DNA of 34,715 nt from Rhodospirillales bacterium (GCA_014380005.1 JACMKT010000136.1:1-34715), one strand, 5' to 3'; counted from the stretch's first letter, positions 7,686 to 15,599 are shown. Numbers and translations are program-made. The notes: generated by a model not told the origin, from the letters alone.

Positions 7686-9603
7686 GCGCCCCCAGCAGCA
7701 CCCGTAGCCGCATGGGGTCCAGGGGTTTGCGCAGGACCTGAAGGTTCTCATTTCCGCCGATTTCAGCCGGGGCGCCGGTATCGCCGGTGAATAGATAGGC
7801 GGTAGCCGCCACGCCCGTGCGTTGGCGGATGGAGTTGATGGCCGCCACGCCGGAATTTTTGTCGTGCAGATGCAGATCGGCCAGGATGGCGTCGGGCTGG
7901 ACGCCCAGTTCAGTCAGCATGGCGATGGCTTCGTCGGCTGACGCTGCCACCACCGGGGTGCAGCCCCATTCCTCCAGCAGCATCTCCAGCCCCTCCTGAA
8001 TGTCGGGGTCGTCATCCACCACCACCACGGTGGTGCCGCTGACGTCGTGAACTTCCTCATGTTTCGACGCAGTGGCGGTGACCGGCAGGAATTCTTCGGC
8101 CAGGGGCACATCCACGGCGAAGACTGAACCGCGCCCCTCGGTGGAGCGCACGTCCAGGGCATGGCCCAGCAGGCGGGCAAGGCGCTGGACGATGGATAGG
8201 CCCAGTCCGGTGCCGGCCCCATGCCCGGCGGCGTTGGGGGTGGCGCATTGGCGGAATTCGCGGAAGATTTCCAGGCGCTGGCTTTCGGGGATGCCGGGGC
8301 CGGTGTCGTAGACCGCCACCCGCACCCGGCTGCCATGGTGGCGCACTCCCAGCAGCACCGTGCCGGAACGGGTGTAGCGGATGGCGTTGGACAGGAAATT
8401 GCCGATGATGCGGGTCAGCAGGCGCGGATCGCTTTTCAGCGCGGCGCTGGACGGCACCACGCGCAATTCCAGCCCGGCGGCTTCCGCTTGGGGGCCGTAG
8501 GTGGTCTCCAATTGCTCGAAGATGTCGTTGATCAGGAAGATTTGGGGTTCCGCCTTCATCACCCCGGCATCCAGCTTGGACATGTCCAGTAAGGCGTCGA
8601 ACATTTCCTCCATGCCGCGCAACGACGTCTTCAGCGATTGCACGATGGTGCGTCCCTGGGGTGTGGCAACGTGGTGGTCCAGGGCCGAGGCGAACAGCGC
8701 CATGGCTTGCAGCGGCTGGCGCAGATCATGGCTGGCGGCGGCCAGGAAGCGCATGCGGGCGCGGATGTTGCGCTCGGCTTCCTCATTGGCCTCGGTCAGG
8801 CGTTGTTCCTTCTGCTTAAGTTGGGTTACGTCCTGGAACACCAAGACGTAGCGGTCCTCGCTTTGCGCTTTGAAGCGCTGGGCAGAGGCCAAAAGCCATA
8901 GCAGCTGTCCATCGGGCCGACGCGCCCGCGTTTCCACCCGATACACTGAATCGTGATATTGGATCTGGTGGAACAAGCTGCTTTCGGCGATTTCGTCTTC
9001 CTCGGCGAAGTCTTGGACGTGGCGGCCGGGCAGCGAGCCGGCGGGCACGCCCAAAGCTTCTTCCGCCGCCTGATTGGCGCGCCGGATGGTGCCGTCGATG
9101 CACACCGTCAGCATGGGCAGGGGGATGGCCCCGGTGAAGGCGCGCAGGCGGGTCTCGCTCTGCTTCACCCGTTCCTCGGCGTCGCGGGCCTGGGTCAGGT
9201 CGGTCAGGCCGCCGATGAAGGCGACCAGGCGGCCCGAGGCATCGCGGATGGGGCGGATATCCACCTCCATCCAGAATGACTCGCCGTTCTTGCGGTAGTT
9301 CAGCAATTCGGTCCGGACCGCTTCGCCCCGGGTGATGGCTTCGCGCACTCGGCCCAAATTGGCGCGGTCGGTGCCAGGACCCTGCAGCAGGCGCATGTTG
9401 CGGCCCAATAATTCTTCAGGGCCATAGCCGGTGATGGCGGTCAGTTCGCGGTTGGCGAAGACGATGGGGTTGTCGGGCTGGTTCGGGTCGGTGATGGCGA
9501 TGCCCAAGGGGGCCGCGTCCAGCGCCAATTCCATGGGCACCAAGGCGGCTGCCGACTGAGCGTCAAGGGCAGGGATACCCTGCCTGCGGTTTGAATCGAC
9601 CAT
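7675..9603 (-). CDS. Soluble hybrid histidine kinase with Cys-less LOV-like PAS, second PAS and receiver
   Basis: A 642-aa kinase without membrane segments. Residues about 25-140 form a PAS domain that follows the LOV template closely (TGYGPEELLGRN, LLQGPGTD, LLNYRKNGESFW). The photoactive cysteine of the GxNCRFLQ motif is M70, the second flavin-contacting Asn (FWN) is M112, and the final Gln (GIQSD) is L133. N69, R71, Q74 and N102 remain. A second PAS spans about 150-262. H292 lies in SHDLRQPLQAMALF; ATPase motifs are NFLSNAIRYT, DTGPGIP and GTGLGLSIVQRL. The receiver has D530/D531, phospho-acceptor D576 and K626. A free Hpt would be required for onward transfer. The ATG at 9603 has only a weak CCAGG upstream. 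It is divergent from the regulatory operon at 9965 and shares a 361-bp intergenic region with it. Confidence 0.92.
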   Translation of the reverse strand: MVDSNRRQGIPALDAQSAAALVPMELALDAAPLGIAITDPNQPDNPIVFANRELTAITGYGPEELLGRNMRLLQGPGTDRANLGRVREAITRGEAVRTELLNYRKNGESFWMEVDIRPIRDASGRLVAFIGGLTDLTQARDAEERVKQSETRLRAFTGAIPLPMLTVCIDGTIRRANQAAEEALGVPAGSLPGRHVQDFAEEDEIAESSLFHQIQYHDSVYRVETRARRPDGQLLWLLASAQRFKAQSEDRYVLVFQDVTQLKQKEQRLTEANEEAERNIRARMRFLAAASHDLRQPLQAMALFASALDHHVATPQGRTIVQSLKTSLRGMEEMFDALLDMSKLDAGVMKAEPQIFLINDIFEQLETTYGPQAEAAGLELRVVPSSAALKSDPRLLTRIIGNFLSNAIRYTRSGTVLLGVRHHGSRVRVAVYDTGPGIPESQRLEIFREFRQCATPNAAGHGAGTGLGLSIVQRLARLLGHALDVRSTEGRGSVFAVDVPLAEEFLPVTATASKHEEVHDVSGTTVVVVDDDPDIQEGLEMLLEEWGCTPVVAASADEAIAMLTELGVQPDAILADLHLHDKNSGVAAINSIRQRTGVAATAYLFTGDTGAPAEIGGNENLQVLRKPLDPMRLRVLLGALRR

Positions 9604-9964
9604 GCCTGGGTTTCACTCGGTGTAATGGACGGTTTTTGGGCGATGGCGGCAACGCACATCTTAGCCGACGGTGGTGGCGCAAGTGTTGGGCGAATTAGGG
9701 GGGGGGCACAATTGGTCCGAACGGCGTGGGTGGCGCCATAAGACCTTTGCGTGGGCTGCTTCGCATAATAACAAAAGATGAACGCTTAGTCTAAACGGGT
9801 TAATACCGTCGCGTTTATGGTGGTGGCATCCGTAATACCACTCAAAGAATGCCTTACATTTGCCCTAGGTCGGTTATAGATTTCGACCGTATTGTGGCTA
9901 TGCTATTTATGCCAAATGTCTTTGGGCGTGCATACGGTCTTGGGAAACGGCCAGGAGAGGCAAA
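9604..9964. promoter_or_regulatory. Divergent regulatory region between LOV-like kinase and LuxR operon
   Basis: This 361-bp gap holds no ORF with coding character. It separates two divergently transcribed signalling units and must contain both promoters. A run of nine G lies at 9698-9706, about 95 bp from the kinase start. The half nearer the + operon (9765-9915) is AT-rich for this genome and is where I would expect the promoter. AGGAGAGG at 9952-9959 is the ribosome-binding site of the 79-aa ORF. I cannot assign -35/-10 boxes with confidence. Confidence 0.5.
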
Positions 9965-10204
9965 ATGCTGCGGAACAAACAGCACTCCAGGATAGACCCG
10001 CCGCTGGGCCGCTTGATGGCCGCCGGGGTGGGTTGCGACGTGCGTGTCGAGGTGTTGGCCGATCTGGTGGACAGTCTCGACCTCCATTCCTTCCTCATCG
10101 ATCCCGTCTATCGACGCCGGCTCAACGACGTTCTGTCCTGCTTCAGCGATGCGGAGTTCGACAGCTTCGAACGGCTCTACACCCGCCGATTCACCGTCAA
10201 CTGA
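9965..10204 (+). CDS. Small hypothetical protein (79 aa), first gene of regulatory operon
   Basis: I do not recognise this family. The ORF starts at ATG 9965 behind a strong AGGAGAGG (9952-9959) and ends 12 nt before the next ORF, so it is very probably translated. The product has a basic N-terminus, a hydrophobic/acidic centre (VEVLADLVDSLDLHSFLIDP) and a charged helical C-terminus rich in Arg, Asp and Phe. There is no signal peptide or membrane segment. It is expected to be a cytoplasmic helical protein, perhaps an anti-regulator or connector for the regulator at 10300 or the divergent kinase. That role is inferred from position only. A longer overlapping frame starting at 9892 has no good start and is a shadow. 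Confidence 0.65.
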   Translation: MLRNKQHSRIDPPLGRLMAAGVGCDVRVEVLADLVDSLDLHSFLIDPVYRRRLNDVLSCFSDAEFDSFERLYTRRFTVN

Positions 10205-10216
10205 AGGGAGCGCGCC

Positions 10217-10303
10217 ATGATGCTGGTCATCCCGCAATGGCCGCTTCTCTTCCGGTGGATCTCAGGCGCCGTAGGCTTCCACATGCGAAGGGGTGCTTCA
10301 TGA
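10217..10303 (+). CDS. 28-aa ORF translationally coupled to the LuxR-type regulator
   Basis: This tiny ORF runs from ATG 10217 to a TGA at 10301-10303 that overlaps the next start codon as ATGA. It has its own strong ribosome-binding site, AAGGGAG at 10204-10210, 6 nt from the start. The product starts MMLVIPQWPLLFRWISG and is hydrophobic and Trp-rich, followed by a basic tail (HMRRGAS), so it could associate with the membrane. It could be a functional micropeptide or a translated leader that sets expression of the regulator. Evidence is the site, spacing and exact stop-start overlap; no homology is claimed. Confidence 0.5.
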   Translation: MMLVIPQWPLLFRWISGAVGFHMRRGAS

Positions 10304-11025
10304 TCGACGCGACATTGAATCAACCATCGGTTCCTCAGGTGCCGGTGGCGCTCGCCGTCGAAGACACGCACATGGTCAGCGAAATCGTCGGCCGGTTCGA
10401 ACCGTCCGAGCGGCAAGATGTGCACATCCTCGACGATCCCCGGCAATTGGTCGAACATCCCGAGACCTCGCCGGGCGAGGTGACCATCATTTCCTATCCG
10501 GTGATGAAACAGCTCGCCAAGTACCATCTGGATGAGTTGGCCGAGTTCTGCCGCAACAACAAGGCGGTCCTGCTGATCCGCTCGCCGGAATTTCTCGATT
10601 CCATCGGCTTTCTGGAATTCGTCGATGGCGTGATTTTCGCCGACGCCAATATGGAACGGGTGCGCGATATCCTGCAGCTGTCCAAATCGGGCTATTCCAT
10701 CCTGCCCTCGGCGGCGGTGATGGATATCGTCACCGACCGGCTGCGCTGCGACACCTTGCAGAAACTATCCTTCATCGAATTGTCCATCCTTGATCAGGTG
10801 CGGCTGGCGAAAACCAACCGCGCCATTGCCCGTTCGTTGGGGCTGACCGAGGCCAATGTGAAGACCAAGGTGCGGGCCATCTTGAAAGCCCTGAAATTCC
10901 AGAACCGCACCGAGGCGGCGGTGTTCGCGGCGCGCCAGAACGAACTGATCCGCCAGTCCCTGGCGCGGCGCGGCAAGGAAAAGGGGGTGGGCGAACCGCC
11001 CCAGGACAAGGCTGCGCCTCACTGA
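10300..11025 (+). CDS. LuxR-type DNA-binding regulator with degenerate receiver domain
   Basis: A 241-aa protein. The C-terminal third (about residues 155-212) is a NarL/LuxR helix-turn-helix: LSFIELSILDQ, TNRAIARSLGLTEANVKTKVR and FQNRTEAAV. The N-terminal 135 residues look like a receiver fold, but the acidic pocket is ED at 21-22 and the strand that should end in the phospho-Asp reads VTIISYP, with S65 at about that position. The conserved Lys is also not evident. It is therefore probably phosphorylation-independent, or regulated by a ligand or partner. The start is ATG 10300, with GAAGGGG upstream and an ATGA overlap with the 28-aa ORF. It is divergent from the LOV-like kinase gene, a natural but unproven partner. 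The C-terminal tail is basic and disordered. Confidence 0.82.
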   Translation: MIDATLNQPSVPQVPVALAVEDTHMVSEIVGRFEPSERQDVHILDDPRQLVEHPETSPGEVTIISYPVMKQLAKYHLDELAEFCRNNKAVLLIRSPEFLDSIGFLEFVDGVIFADANMERVRDILQLSKSGYSILPSAAVMDIVTDRLRCDTLQKLSFIELSILDQVRLAKTNRAIARSLGLTEANVKTKVRAILKALKFQNRTEAAVFAARQNELIRQSLARRGKEKGVGEPPQDKAAPH

Positions 11026-11033
11026 GGATAATG

Positions 11034-11066
11034 CCCGGCTTGGCGGTGTCATGCCGCCGTGCCGGG
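11034..11066. terminator. Hairpin between convergent LuxR and ATP12 genes
   Basis: CCCGGC...GCCGGG encloses GGCGG-(7 nt)-CCGCC with a 2x2 internal loop, giving an 11-bp stem. It lies between two convergent stop codons and could terminate in both directions. There is no T tract on either side, so classical intrinsic termination is uncertain. Confidence 0.5.
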
Positions 11067-11072
11067 GGGGAT

Positions 11073-11777
11073 TTAAATCAGCGTCAGCAGGCGTTCTGCG
11101 GCCAGGATATCGCGCTTGAGCACGTCGCGGCGGTCGGCGGCTTCGTAGTCTTCGCCCCATTGCTCGATCTGGTAGGTCTCGTCCAACTGGGACAATTCGA
11201 AGGTCTCGGTGCCGGTCAGACGGCCATCGGCCAACGCTAAAGCCAGCACCAGCGAGCCCGAGGCGGCGCAGGCGGCCTGGGCCACGGTCAGGCGCCAGAC
11301 GTCATAGCCGTCCAGATGGGCGTTCAGAGCAATCAGGGCGGCCTTGGGCTGTTCCACGGCCATGATGCCGGCGGTGACCACCAAGGCGGCACCCAGGGTT
11401 TGTGCGGCCCAATCCAGCAAGGGCTGCCACTGGCTGGTCTGGCGGCCCACCAGATCGGGCGGGAATTCCGCGCGGTAGCACAGCAGATCGGTGGTGGCGA
11501 ATTTGGCCATTTGTTCCTGGATGACCGCGCGCTCCGGCCCGATGCGGTCCACGGCAGTGCTGGCAAGCTGGGTCATGGGCATCAGCGCGGGAAAGACCTC
11601 CTCGCCCTGTTCGTTCCACTCGGCGGCCATGGCTTCGGCCAAAGCGCGGGACGGCACGATCAATTGCCTGATCGCCGGGGTCTTGATGGGGCGCCCGTCC
11701 AGGTGAATGGCGAAACCGCCTTCGGCCTCGGCCACATCGGCCTGCTTGTAGAAGCGCTTGATGGTCTTGTTCAGCAT
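11073..11777 (-). CDS. ATP12 family F1-ATPase assembly chaperone
   Basis: A 234-aa protein whose N-terminus (KTIKRFYKQADV, FAIHLDGRPIKTPA) and central EWNEQGEEVFPALMPMTQLASTA are typical of the ATP12 family. The family is known from mitochondria and alphaproteobacteria, where it protects the F1 alpha subunit during ATP synthase assembly. Length is usual for bacterial members. It is the third gene of a minus-strand unit behind AsmA (46-nt gap) and a HAD phosphatase. In many alphaproteobacteria ATP12 directly follows the HAD gene, so AsmA looks inserted here. The start is taken at the ATG at 11777. The ribosome-binding site is weak, but the N-terminal homology fits. Confidence 0.92.
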   Translation of the reverse strand: MLNKTIKRFYKQADVAEAEGGFAIHLDGRPIKTPAIRQLIVPSRALAEAMAAEWNEQGEEVFPALMPMTQLASTAVDRIGPERAVIQEQMAKFATTDLLCYRAEFPPDLVGRQTSQWQPLLDWAAQTLGAALVVTAGIMAVEQPKAALIALNAHLDGYDVWRLTVAQAACAASGSLVLALALADGRLTGTETFELSQLDETYQIEQWGEDYEAADRRDVLKRDILAAERLLTLI

Positions 11778-11823
11778 GGGGGCGGTTCCAGCAGATAAAT
11801 TTGGGCGCTTAACCTAATGGCTT

Positions 11824-14079
11824 TCACCGTCCGAACAAGCTTTCCAATGGACCGGCGCTGGTCTTCTTGCTTTTCTTCGCCGGGCTGCGCGGCGCCGGCT
11901 GGCCCAAGGCGGTGCGGCATGGGGTGGAATCGGCGGTGAACTTGTCCACCAGCAATTCGCCCAGCAGCGACAGCCCGCCGGTCGCCACGGCGGCCCCGGC
12001 AGAGGCGGCGGTGCGCAGGGTGCCCAATTCGTCCACGCCCAAACTGGGTTCAGCCAGGGTGCCGCGGATGCGGGTCATGCCGGCCAGGGGCGACGACAGC
12101 GACAGGCCGATACCGTCGCGGGCGCGGGGCGTCACGCCCAAATCCAGCGCTTCATTGCGCAAATTCACCGTGCCGGCGCCGACCACGTTGACCTTGGCGG
12201 TTTCCACGGCGATGCCGTTGGTGCTGGTGGCCATGCCGTCCTTGACCACGAAGCGGGCCACGGCGCAGGTCAACGGGGTGGTGTCTTCATGCCGGCCCAG
12301 CGGGTTCAAGGCGCCCAGCACCTGGAACATGACGTCGCCGCCGGCCCAATCCACCGCCTTGTTGTGCAGGCGGCCCTCGCCGACGCTGACCACCGCCTCG
12401 CCCGTGGCCGAGGCCATCAGGGCGCGGATGGAGGCACCGTGACCCGAAAGCTCCAGCCGGGCGTCGCTGCGTCCGCCGGTCAGGGCGTCGCTGCCGGCAT
12501 CCTTGATCATGCGGCCCAGATCCACCTGCCGGGCGGTCAGGCGCAGCATGGCGGCGGGCGCCTTGCCGTTGGCATCCAGTGTGGCTTCGCCCTCCATCTG
12601 ACCGCCGGCCATCAAAGCGCGCACCGGCTTCAACGCCAGCCGGCCCCCGGCCAGATGGATGCTGGCGGTAACGTCGGTCAGGGACAATGTGCCGGTGTCC
12701 AGCTTGCCCACCACCAGGGCTACATCCGCGTCAGCCTGGGACAGCAGGTGCAGGGGCAGTGCCTCGGCCGAGAACAGCCTGCCGTCATCGGTGGGCTTCA
12801 GATGCTTGGGCGCCAGCTTCTCGCCCGCCTTCGCCGCCGGCGTGGCGAAATCGGCCAGGGACAGGGTGGCGGCCACCAGTTTGCCGGTCAGGCGCGGGCG
12901 GTGGGTGGCGTTCAGGGCCAATTCACCGGCGACGCTGCTGCCGGCCAGGGCGGCCTTGATGTCGGCCAGCTTCCACTCGGTGCCGCCGCCGTTGAGCAAT
13001 CCGCTCACTTTAAGCGGCCCCATGGAGGGGAATTCCGTGCCGGTCAGCCGCGATAGACCGGCCAGATTGTCGCTGTCCAATGTCACGGCCAGTTCCACGC
13101 CGGCCAGCGCGAGGGCGTCCTTGATGGTGCCGCGCGCGCTCAGCAGCAGGGCGTCGCGCTTGCCCACCGCCATGTCCAATTCGCCCACGGCCAGTTTGCC
13201 ACTTGCATCGGACAGGTGCCCCGACAGTTTGAACGGGCCTGGGGCCAAGGTGGAAGCGGGGTTTGCCAGCTTGAGGGCCTTGCCCAATTCGTCGCCTTGG
13301 GCGGCCAGTTTCAAATCCATGCCGCGCAGGTTTAGCGGGTCGGCAATGCTGCCTTCCGCCACCAGCACCATGCCGTCCACATTGGCTTTCACCTGCAGCG
13401 GCCACGGCTTGGACGGGCTCAGGGCGGCGGGGTTGCCCAGGCGGCCGCTCAGTTCGAACAGCTTGGATTGGGTCTCGCCCACCACCTGCACCGACAGTGG
13501 TCCGGTGGGCGTCTGGTCGGGCTGCACCGCGAATTTGTGCAGGTTGACCACCCGGCTGGCGCCGGTGCGCCCGTCGCGCCATGTCAGGGTGGCGTTCTTG
13601 ATCTTGACCTCGCGCAGGGTGAAGCGCGAATTGGGCACGCCCGCCCCGGACGCTGTGGGCTTTGCGTCCTTTGCGTCGGCGGGGGCGGGGGTGAATTCCC
13701 AATTGCCCCGGCCCTTGGCATCGGTCTCCACCAGGATGTCGGGGCTGGACACGATCAGCCGGTTGACCCGGATTTCCCGCTTCAGCAGGGGCAGCAGCGA
13801 GATTTCCGCTTCGGCCCGCTCGATCTTGACCATCTCGGCGCGCGAGCCGCCGGGCGCGTTGCTCAGGGTGATACCAGTGGCGATGATGCGCGGCACCAGC
13901 CCCAGGCGCAGTTCCAGCGGCCCGGCGATGACCAGATTGCGCCCTGTGGTGGCGCGCACCTGTTCACTGACCACGCCCTTGATGCGGTTGAAATCCATGG
14001 ATTTCACCGCAGCCACCACGCCCACCATCAATGCGACGGCGGCGATGGCGGCCAGCTTGACCGCTGTGCTTAAACGCAT
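11824..14079 (-). CDS. AsmA family protein
   Basis: A 751-aa protein with one N-terminal membrane anchor (about residues 8-27) followed by a long periplasmic beta-rich region. The AsmA start signature is visible: a hydrophobic anchor, then LVIAGPLELRLGLVPRIIA and VSSPDILVETDAKGRGNWEF, with repeated DLxLAAQG / LSGxLSD strand patterns. The C-terminal AsmA module spans about residues 470-690 (LDLGVTPRARDGIGLSLSSPLAGMTRIRGTLAEPSLGVD). AsmA-like proteins are inner-membrane-anchored and have been linked to phospholipid transport and outer-membrane assembly. The gene overlaps the upstream HAD gene by 10 nt, suggesting coupled translation, and lies 46 nt before ATP12. The C-terminal tail is Lys/Ser-rich. 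Confidence 0.9.
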   Translation of the reverse strand: MRLSTAVKLAAIAAVALMVGVVAAVKSMDFNRIKGVVSEQVRATTGRNLVIAGPLELRLGLVPRIIATGITLSNAPGGSRAEMVKIERAEAEISLLPLLKREIRVNRLIVSSPDILVETDAKGRGNWEFTPAPADAKDAKPTASGAGVPNSRFTLREVKIKNATLTWRDGRTGASRVVNLHKFAVQPDQTPTGPLSVQVVGETQSKLFELSGRLGNPAALSPSKPWPLQVKANVDGMVLVAEGSIADPLNLRGMDLKLAAQGDELGKALKLANPASTLAPGPFKLSGHLSDASGKLAVGELDMAVGKRDALLLSARGTIKDALALAGVELAVTLDSDNLAGLSRLTGTEFPSMGPLKVSGLLNGGGTEWKLADIKAALAGSSVAGELALNATHRPRLTGKLVAATLSLADFATPAAKAGEKLAPKHLKPTDDGRLFSAEALPLHLLSQADADVALVVGKLDTGTLSLTDVTASIHLAGGRLALKPVRALMAGGQMEGEATLDANGKAPAAMLRLTARQVDLGRMIKDAGSDALTGGRSDARLELSGHGASIRALMASATGEAVVSVGEGRLHNKAVDWAGGDVMFQVLGALNPLGRHEDTTPLTCAVARFVVKDGMATSTNGIAVETAKVNVVGAGTVNLRNEALDLGVTPRARDGIGLSLSSPLAGMTRIRGTLAEPSLGVDELGTLRTAASAGAAVATGGLSLLGELLVDKFTADSTPCRTALGQPAPRSPAKKSKKTSAGPLESLFGR

Positions 14080-14753
14080 TCCCGGTCTCCGGTCAGGCTT
14101 GCCAGGGTGTCGGCCAGATTGTCGAAACTGTCGATGACCAATTGGGCGCCCGCCACGCGCAATTCATTCACGGAATGATAGCCCCACGACACGCCCACGC
14201 CGCAGGCTTTGGCGGATGCCGCCATGGCCATGTCATAGCCGGTATCGCCGATCATGACCATGTCTGCGCACTCCACCCCGGTTTCCGAGGCGGCGCGCAG
14301 CAGCATGCCGGGATTGGGCTTGCCGGGATTGTCGTCGGCGGTCTGGATGGTGATGAAGCGGCCTTTCAGCCCGTGATTGTCCAGCATGTTGTCCACGCCG
14401 CGCCGCGATTTTCCGGTGGCAAGGCCCAGCAGCCAGCCGGCCTGTTCCAATTCGTTCAGGGCTTCCAGCACGCCGGGGAACAGGGGTTCCACCGTGTCGG
14501 GCAGCAGGCGCAGGGCGCGGAAGGAATCCTTATAGGCCTCGGCCACCGAGCGGTGCATTTCGTGGGTGGCCCAGGGCAGCAGGCTGGCGCAGGCCTCCAC
14601 CAGCGACAGGCCGATGATGCGGCGCACTTCGGCGGGCTCGGGCACGCCCAGCTCCATATGCGACCACGCCTGGGTCATGGCGGTGACGATATTGTGCTCG
14701 GAGTCGATCAGGGTGCCGTCCACGTCGAAAACGGCCAGTCGCAAGGGGCTCAT
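14070..14753 (-). CDS. HAD-IA hydrolase, phosphoglycolate phosphatase-like
   Basis: A 227-aa HAD enzyme with motif I FDVDGTLIDS, motif II LATGKSRRG, motif III Lys in NPGKPNPGM and motif IV MIGDTGYDMAMA. This is the Gph/phosphoglycolate-phosphatase-like subgroup that accompanies rluC and ATP12 in many alphaproteobacteria. It may dephosphorylate 2-phosphoglycolate or related metabolites; the substrate is not proven by sequence. I place the start at ATG 14753 (MSPLRLAVFDVDG). The frame is open 27 codons further upstream, but that part does not resemble HAD proteins. No strong ribosome-binding site is visible for either start. The 3' end overlaps the AsmA start by 10 nt. Confidence 0.88.
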   Translation of the reverse strand: MSPLRLAVFDVDGTLIDSEHNIVTAMTQAWSHMELGVPEPAEVRRIIGLSLVEACASLLPWATHEMHRSVAEAYKDSFRALRLLPDTVEPLFPGVLEALNELEQAGWLLGLATGKSRRGVDNMLDNHGLKGRFITIQTADDNPGKPNPGMLLRAASETGVECADMVMIGDTGYDMAMAASAKACGVGVSWGYHSVNELRVAGAQLVIDSFDNLADTLASLTGDRECV

Positions 14754-14921
14754 GGGATCGATACTGCTTGTTCCAATGCGTAAGCTTACCCCATGCAACC
14801 GCGTCAACCAACCGCCGAACAATGGCGAAACCATGGCACGTGGCCGTCATGCGCGGCAAAGGCTGGGCAGCCGGTGGGCCATAGGCTAAGGTGCCGCCGA
14901 CACCACCTGGAGTTCGTCGTG

Positions 14922-15599
14922 ATGCGTTTTGGACGTCTTGCCTTCGCCCTTGTCCTTGCCTCCACCCAGCCCGTGCTGGCGCAAACCGTTCCCGGCCAGC
15001 CGGCGCAGGCGCCCGTTCAGGACCCGGCGCAGCGTTTCCAGGCCTATGTGACCAGCGAAGCCTACAAGAGCACGCTGGGCCAGCTTGCCATCATGGGCGA
15101 GACCACGTCCGCGCCGGAATGCAAGGAACACAAGCCGCAAGAGCGTGCCAGCCTGACCATCTATGGCGCGCCGCTGTTCCAGACCGGGATGCATCCGGTG
15201 GCCGGCTTGTGGGTGGACCGCATCAAGATGGACCGTTGCGGCGCCGTCAGCTTCCAGAACATCATCCTGCAGGCGCAAAAGGACGGCACTCCGCCGCGCG
15301 CCGCCTTGCTGATGCCCGGCACCACCATGACCAACCCGCCCATGCAGAACCTGATCATGAAGGACGTGCTGGCTGGGCTGGAGAAGAAGAAGAAGTGCGC
15401 CGACCAGTCCCAGATCGTCCCGGTTTCCACCAAGATGGAAAAAGAAAGCAAGCCCATGAAGCTTGACGGCAAGGGCATGATCGCCGAGGGCGTCTGGAAG
15501 GAAAGCTGGACCTTCAAGGCCTGTGGCAAGACCGTCACCGCGACCATTGATCTGGCCGCCGACGGCAAAGGCGGGCTGACCCATAAGGTCAAGATGTAA
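14922..15599 (+). CDS. Secreted protein of unknown function (225 aa)
   Basis: I do not recognise the family. The product has a clear Sec signal peptide (MRFGRLAFALVLASTQPVLA, cleavage before QTV), so the mature protein should be periplasmic or exported. The mature part contains five cysteines, which could form disulphides, a Lys-rich central patch (EKKKKCADQ), and an alternating-hydrophobic C-terminal half ending TATIDLAADGKGGLTHKVKM, suggestive of beta structure. It is a lone plus-strand gene between minus-strand rluC and the HAD gene, neighbours that are often adjacent in alphaproteobacteria, so it may be a lineage-specific insertion. The start ATG 14922 follows CTGGAG at about 9 nt. A strong terminator lies 20 nt after the stop. 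Confidence 0.8.
   Translation: MRFGRLAFALVLASTQPVLAQTVPGQPAQAPVQDPAQRFQAYVTSEAYKSTLGQLAIMGETTSAPECKEHKPQERASLTIYGAPLFQTGMHPVAGLWVDRIKMDRCGAVSFQNIILQAQKDGTPPRAALLMPGTTMTNPPMQNLIMKDVLAGLEKKKKCADQSQIVPVSTKMEKESKPMKLDGKGMIAEGVWKESWTFKACGKTVTATIDLAADGKGGLTHKVKM

Noticed and set aside
9892-10299. Long + frame preceding the LuxR regulator
   Set aside because: The frame merely happens to be open upstream. It overlaps two ORFs with strong ribosome-binding sites and has no good start, and the regulator has its own site before ATG 10300.
10470-10490. CTCGCCGGGCGAGG as a third repeat copy
   Set aside because: It lies inside the LuxR gene and matches only the short GC block, without the ATCC loop or downstream core.
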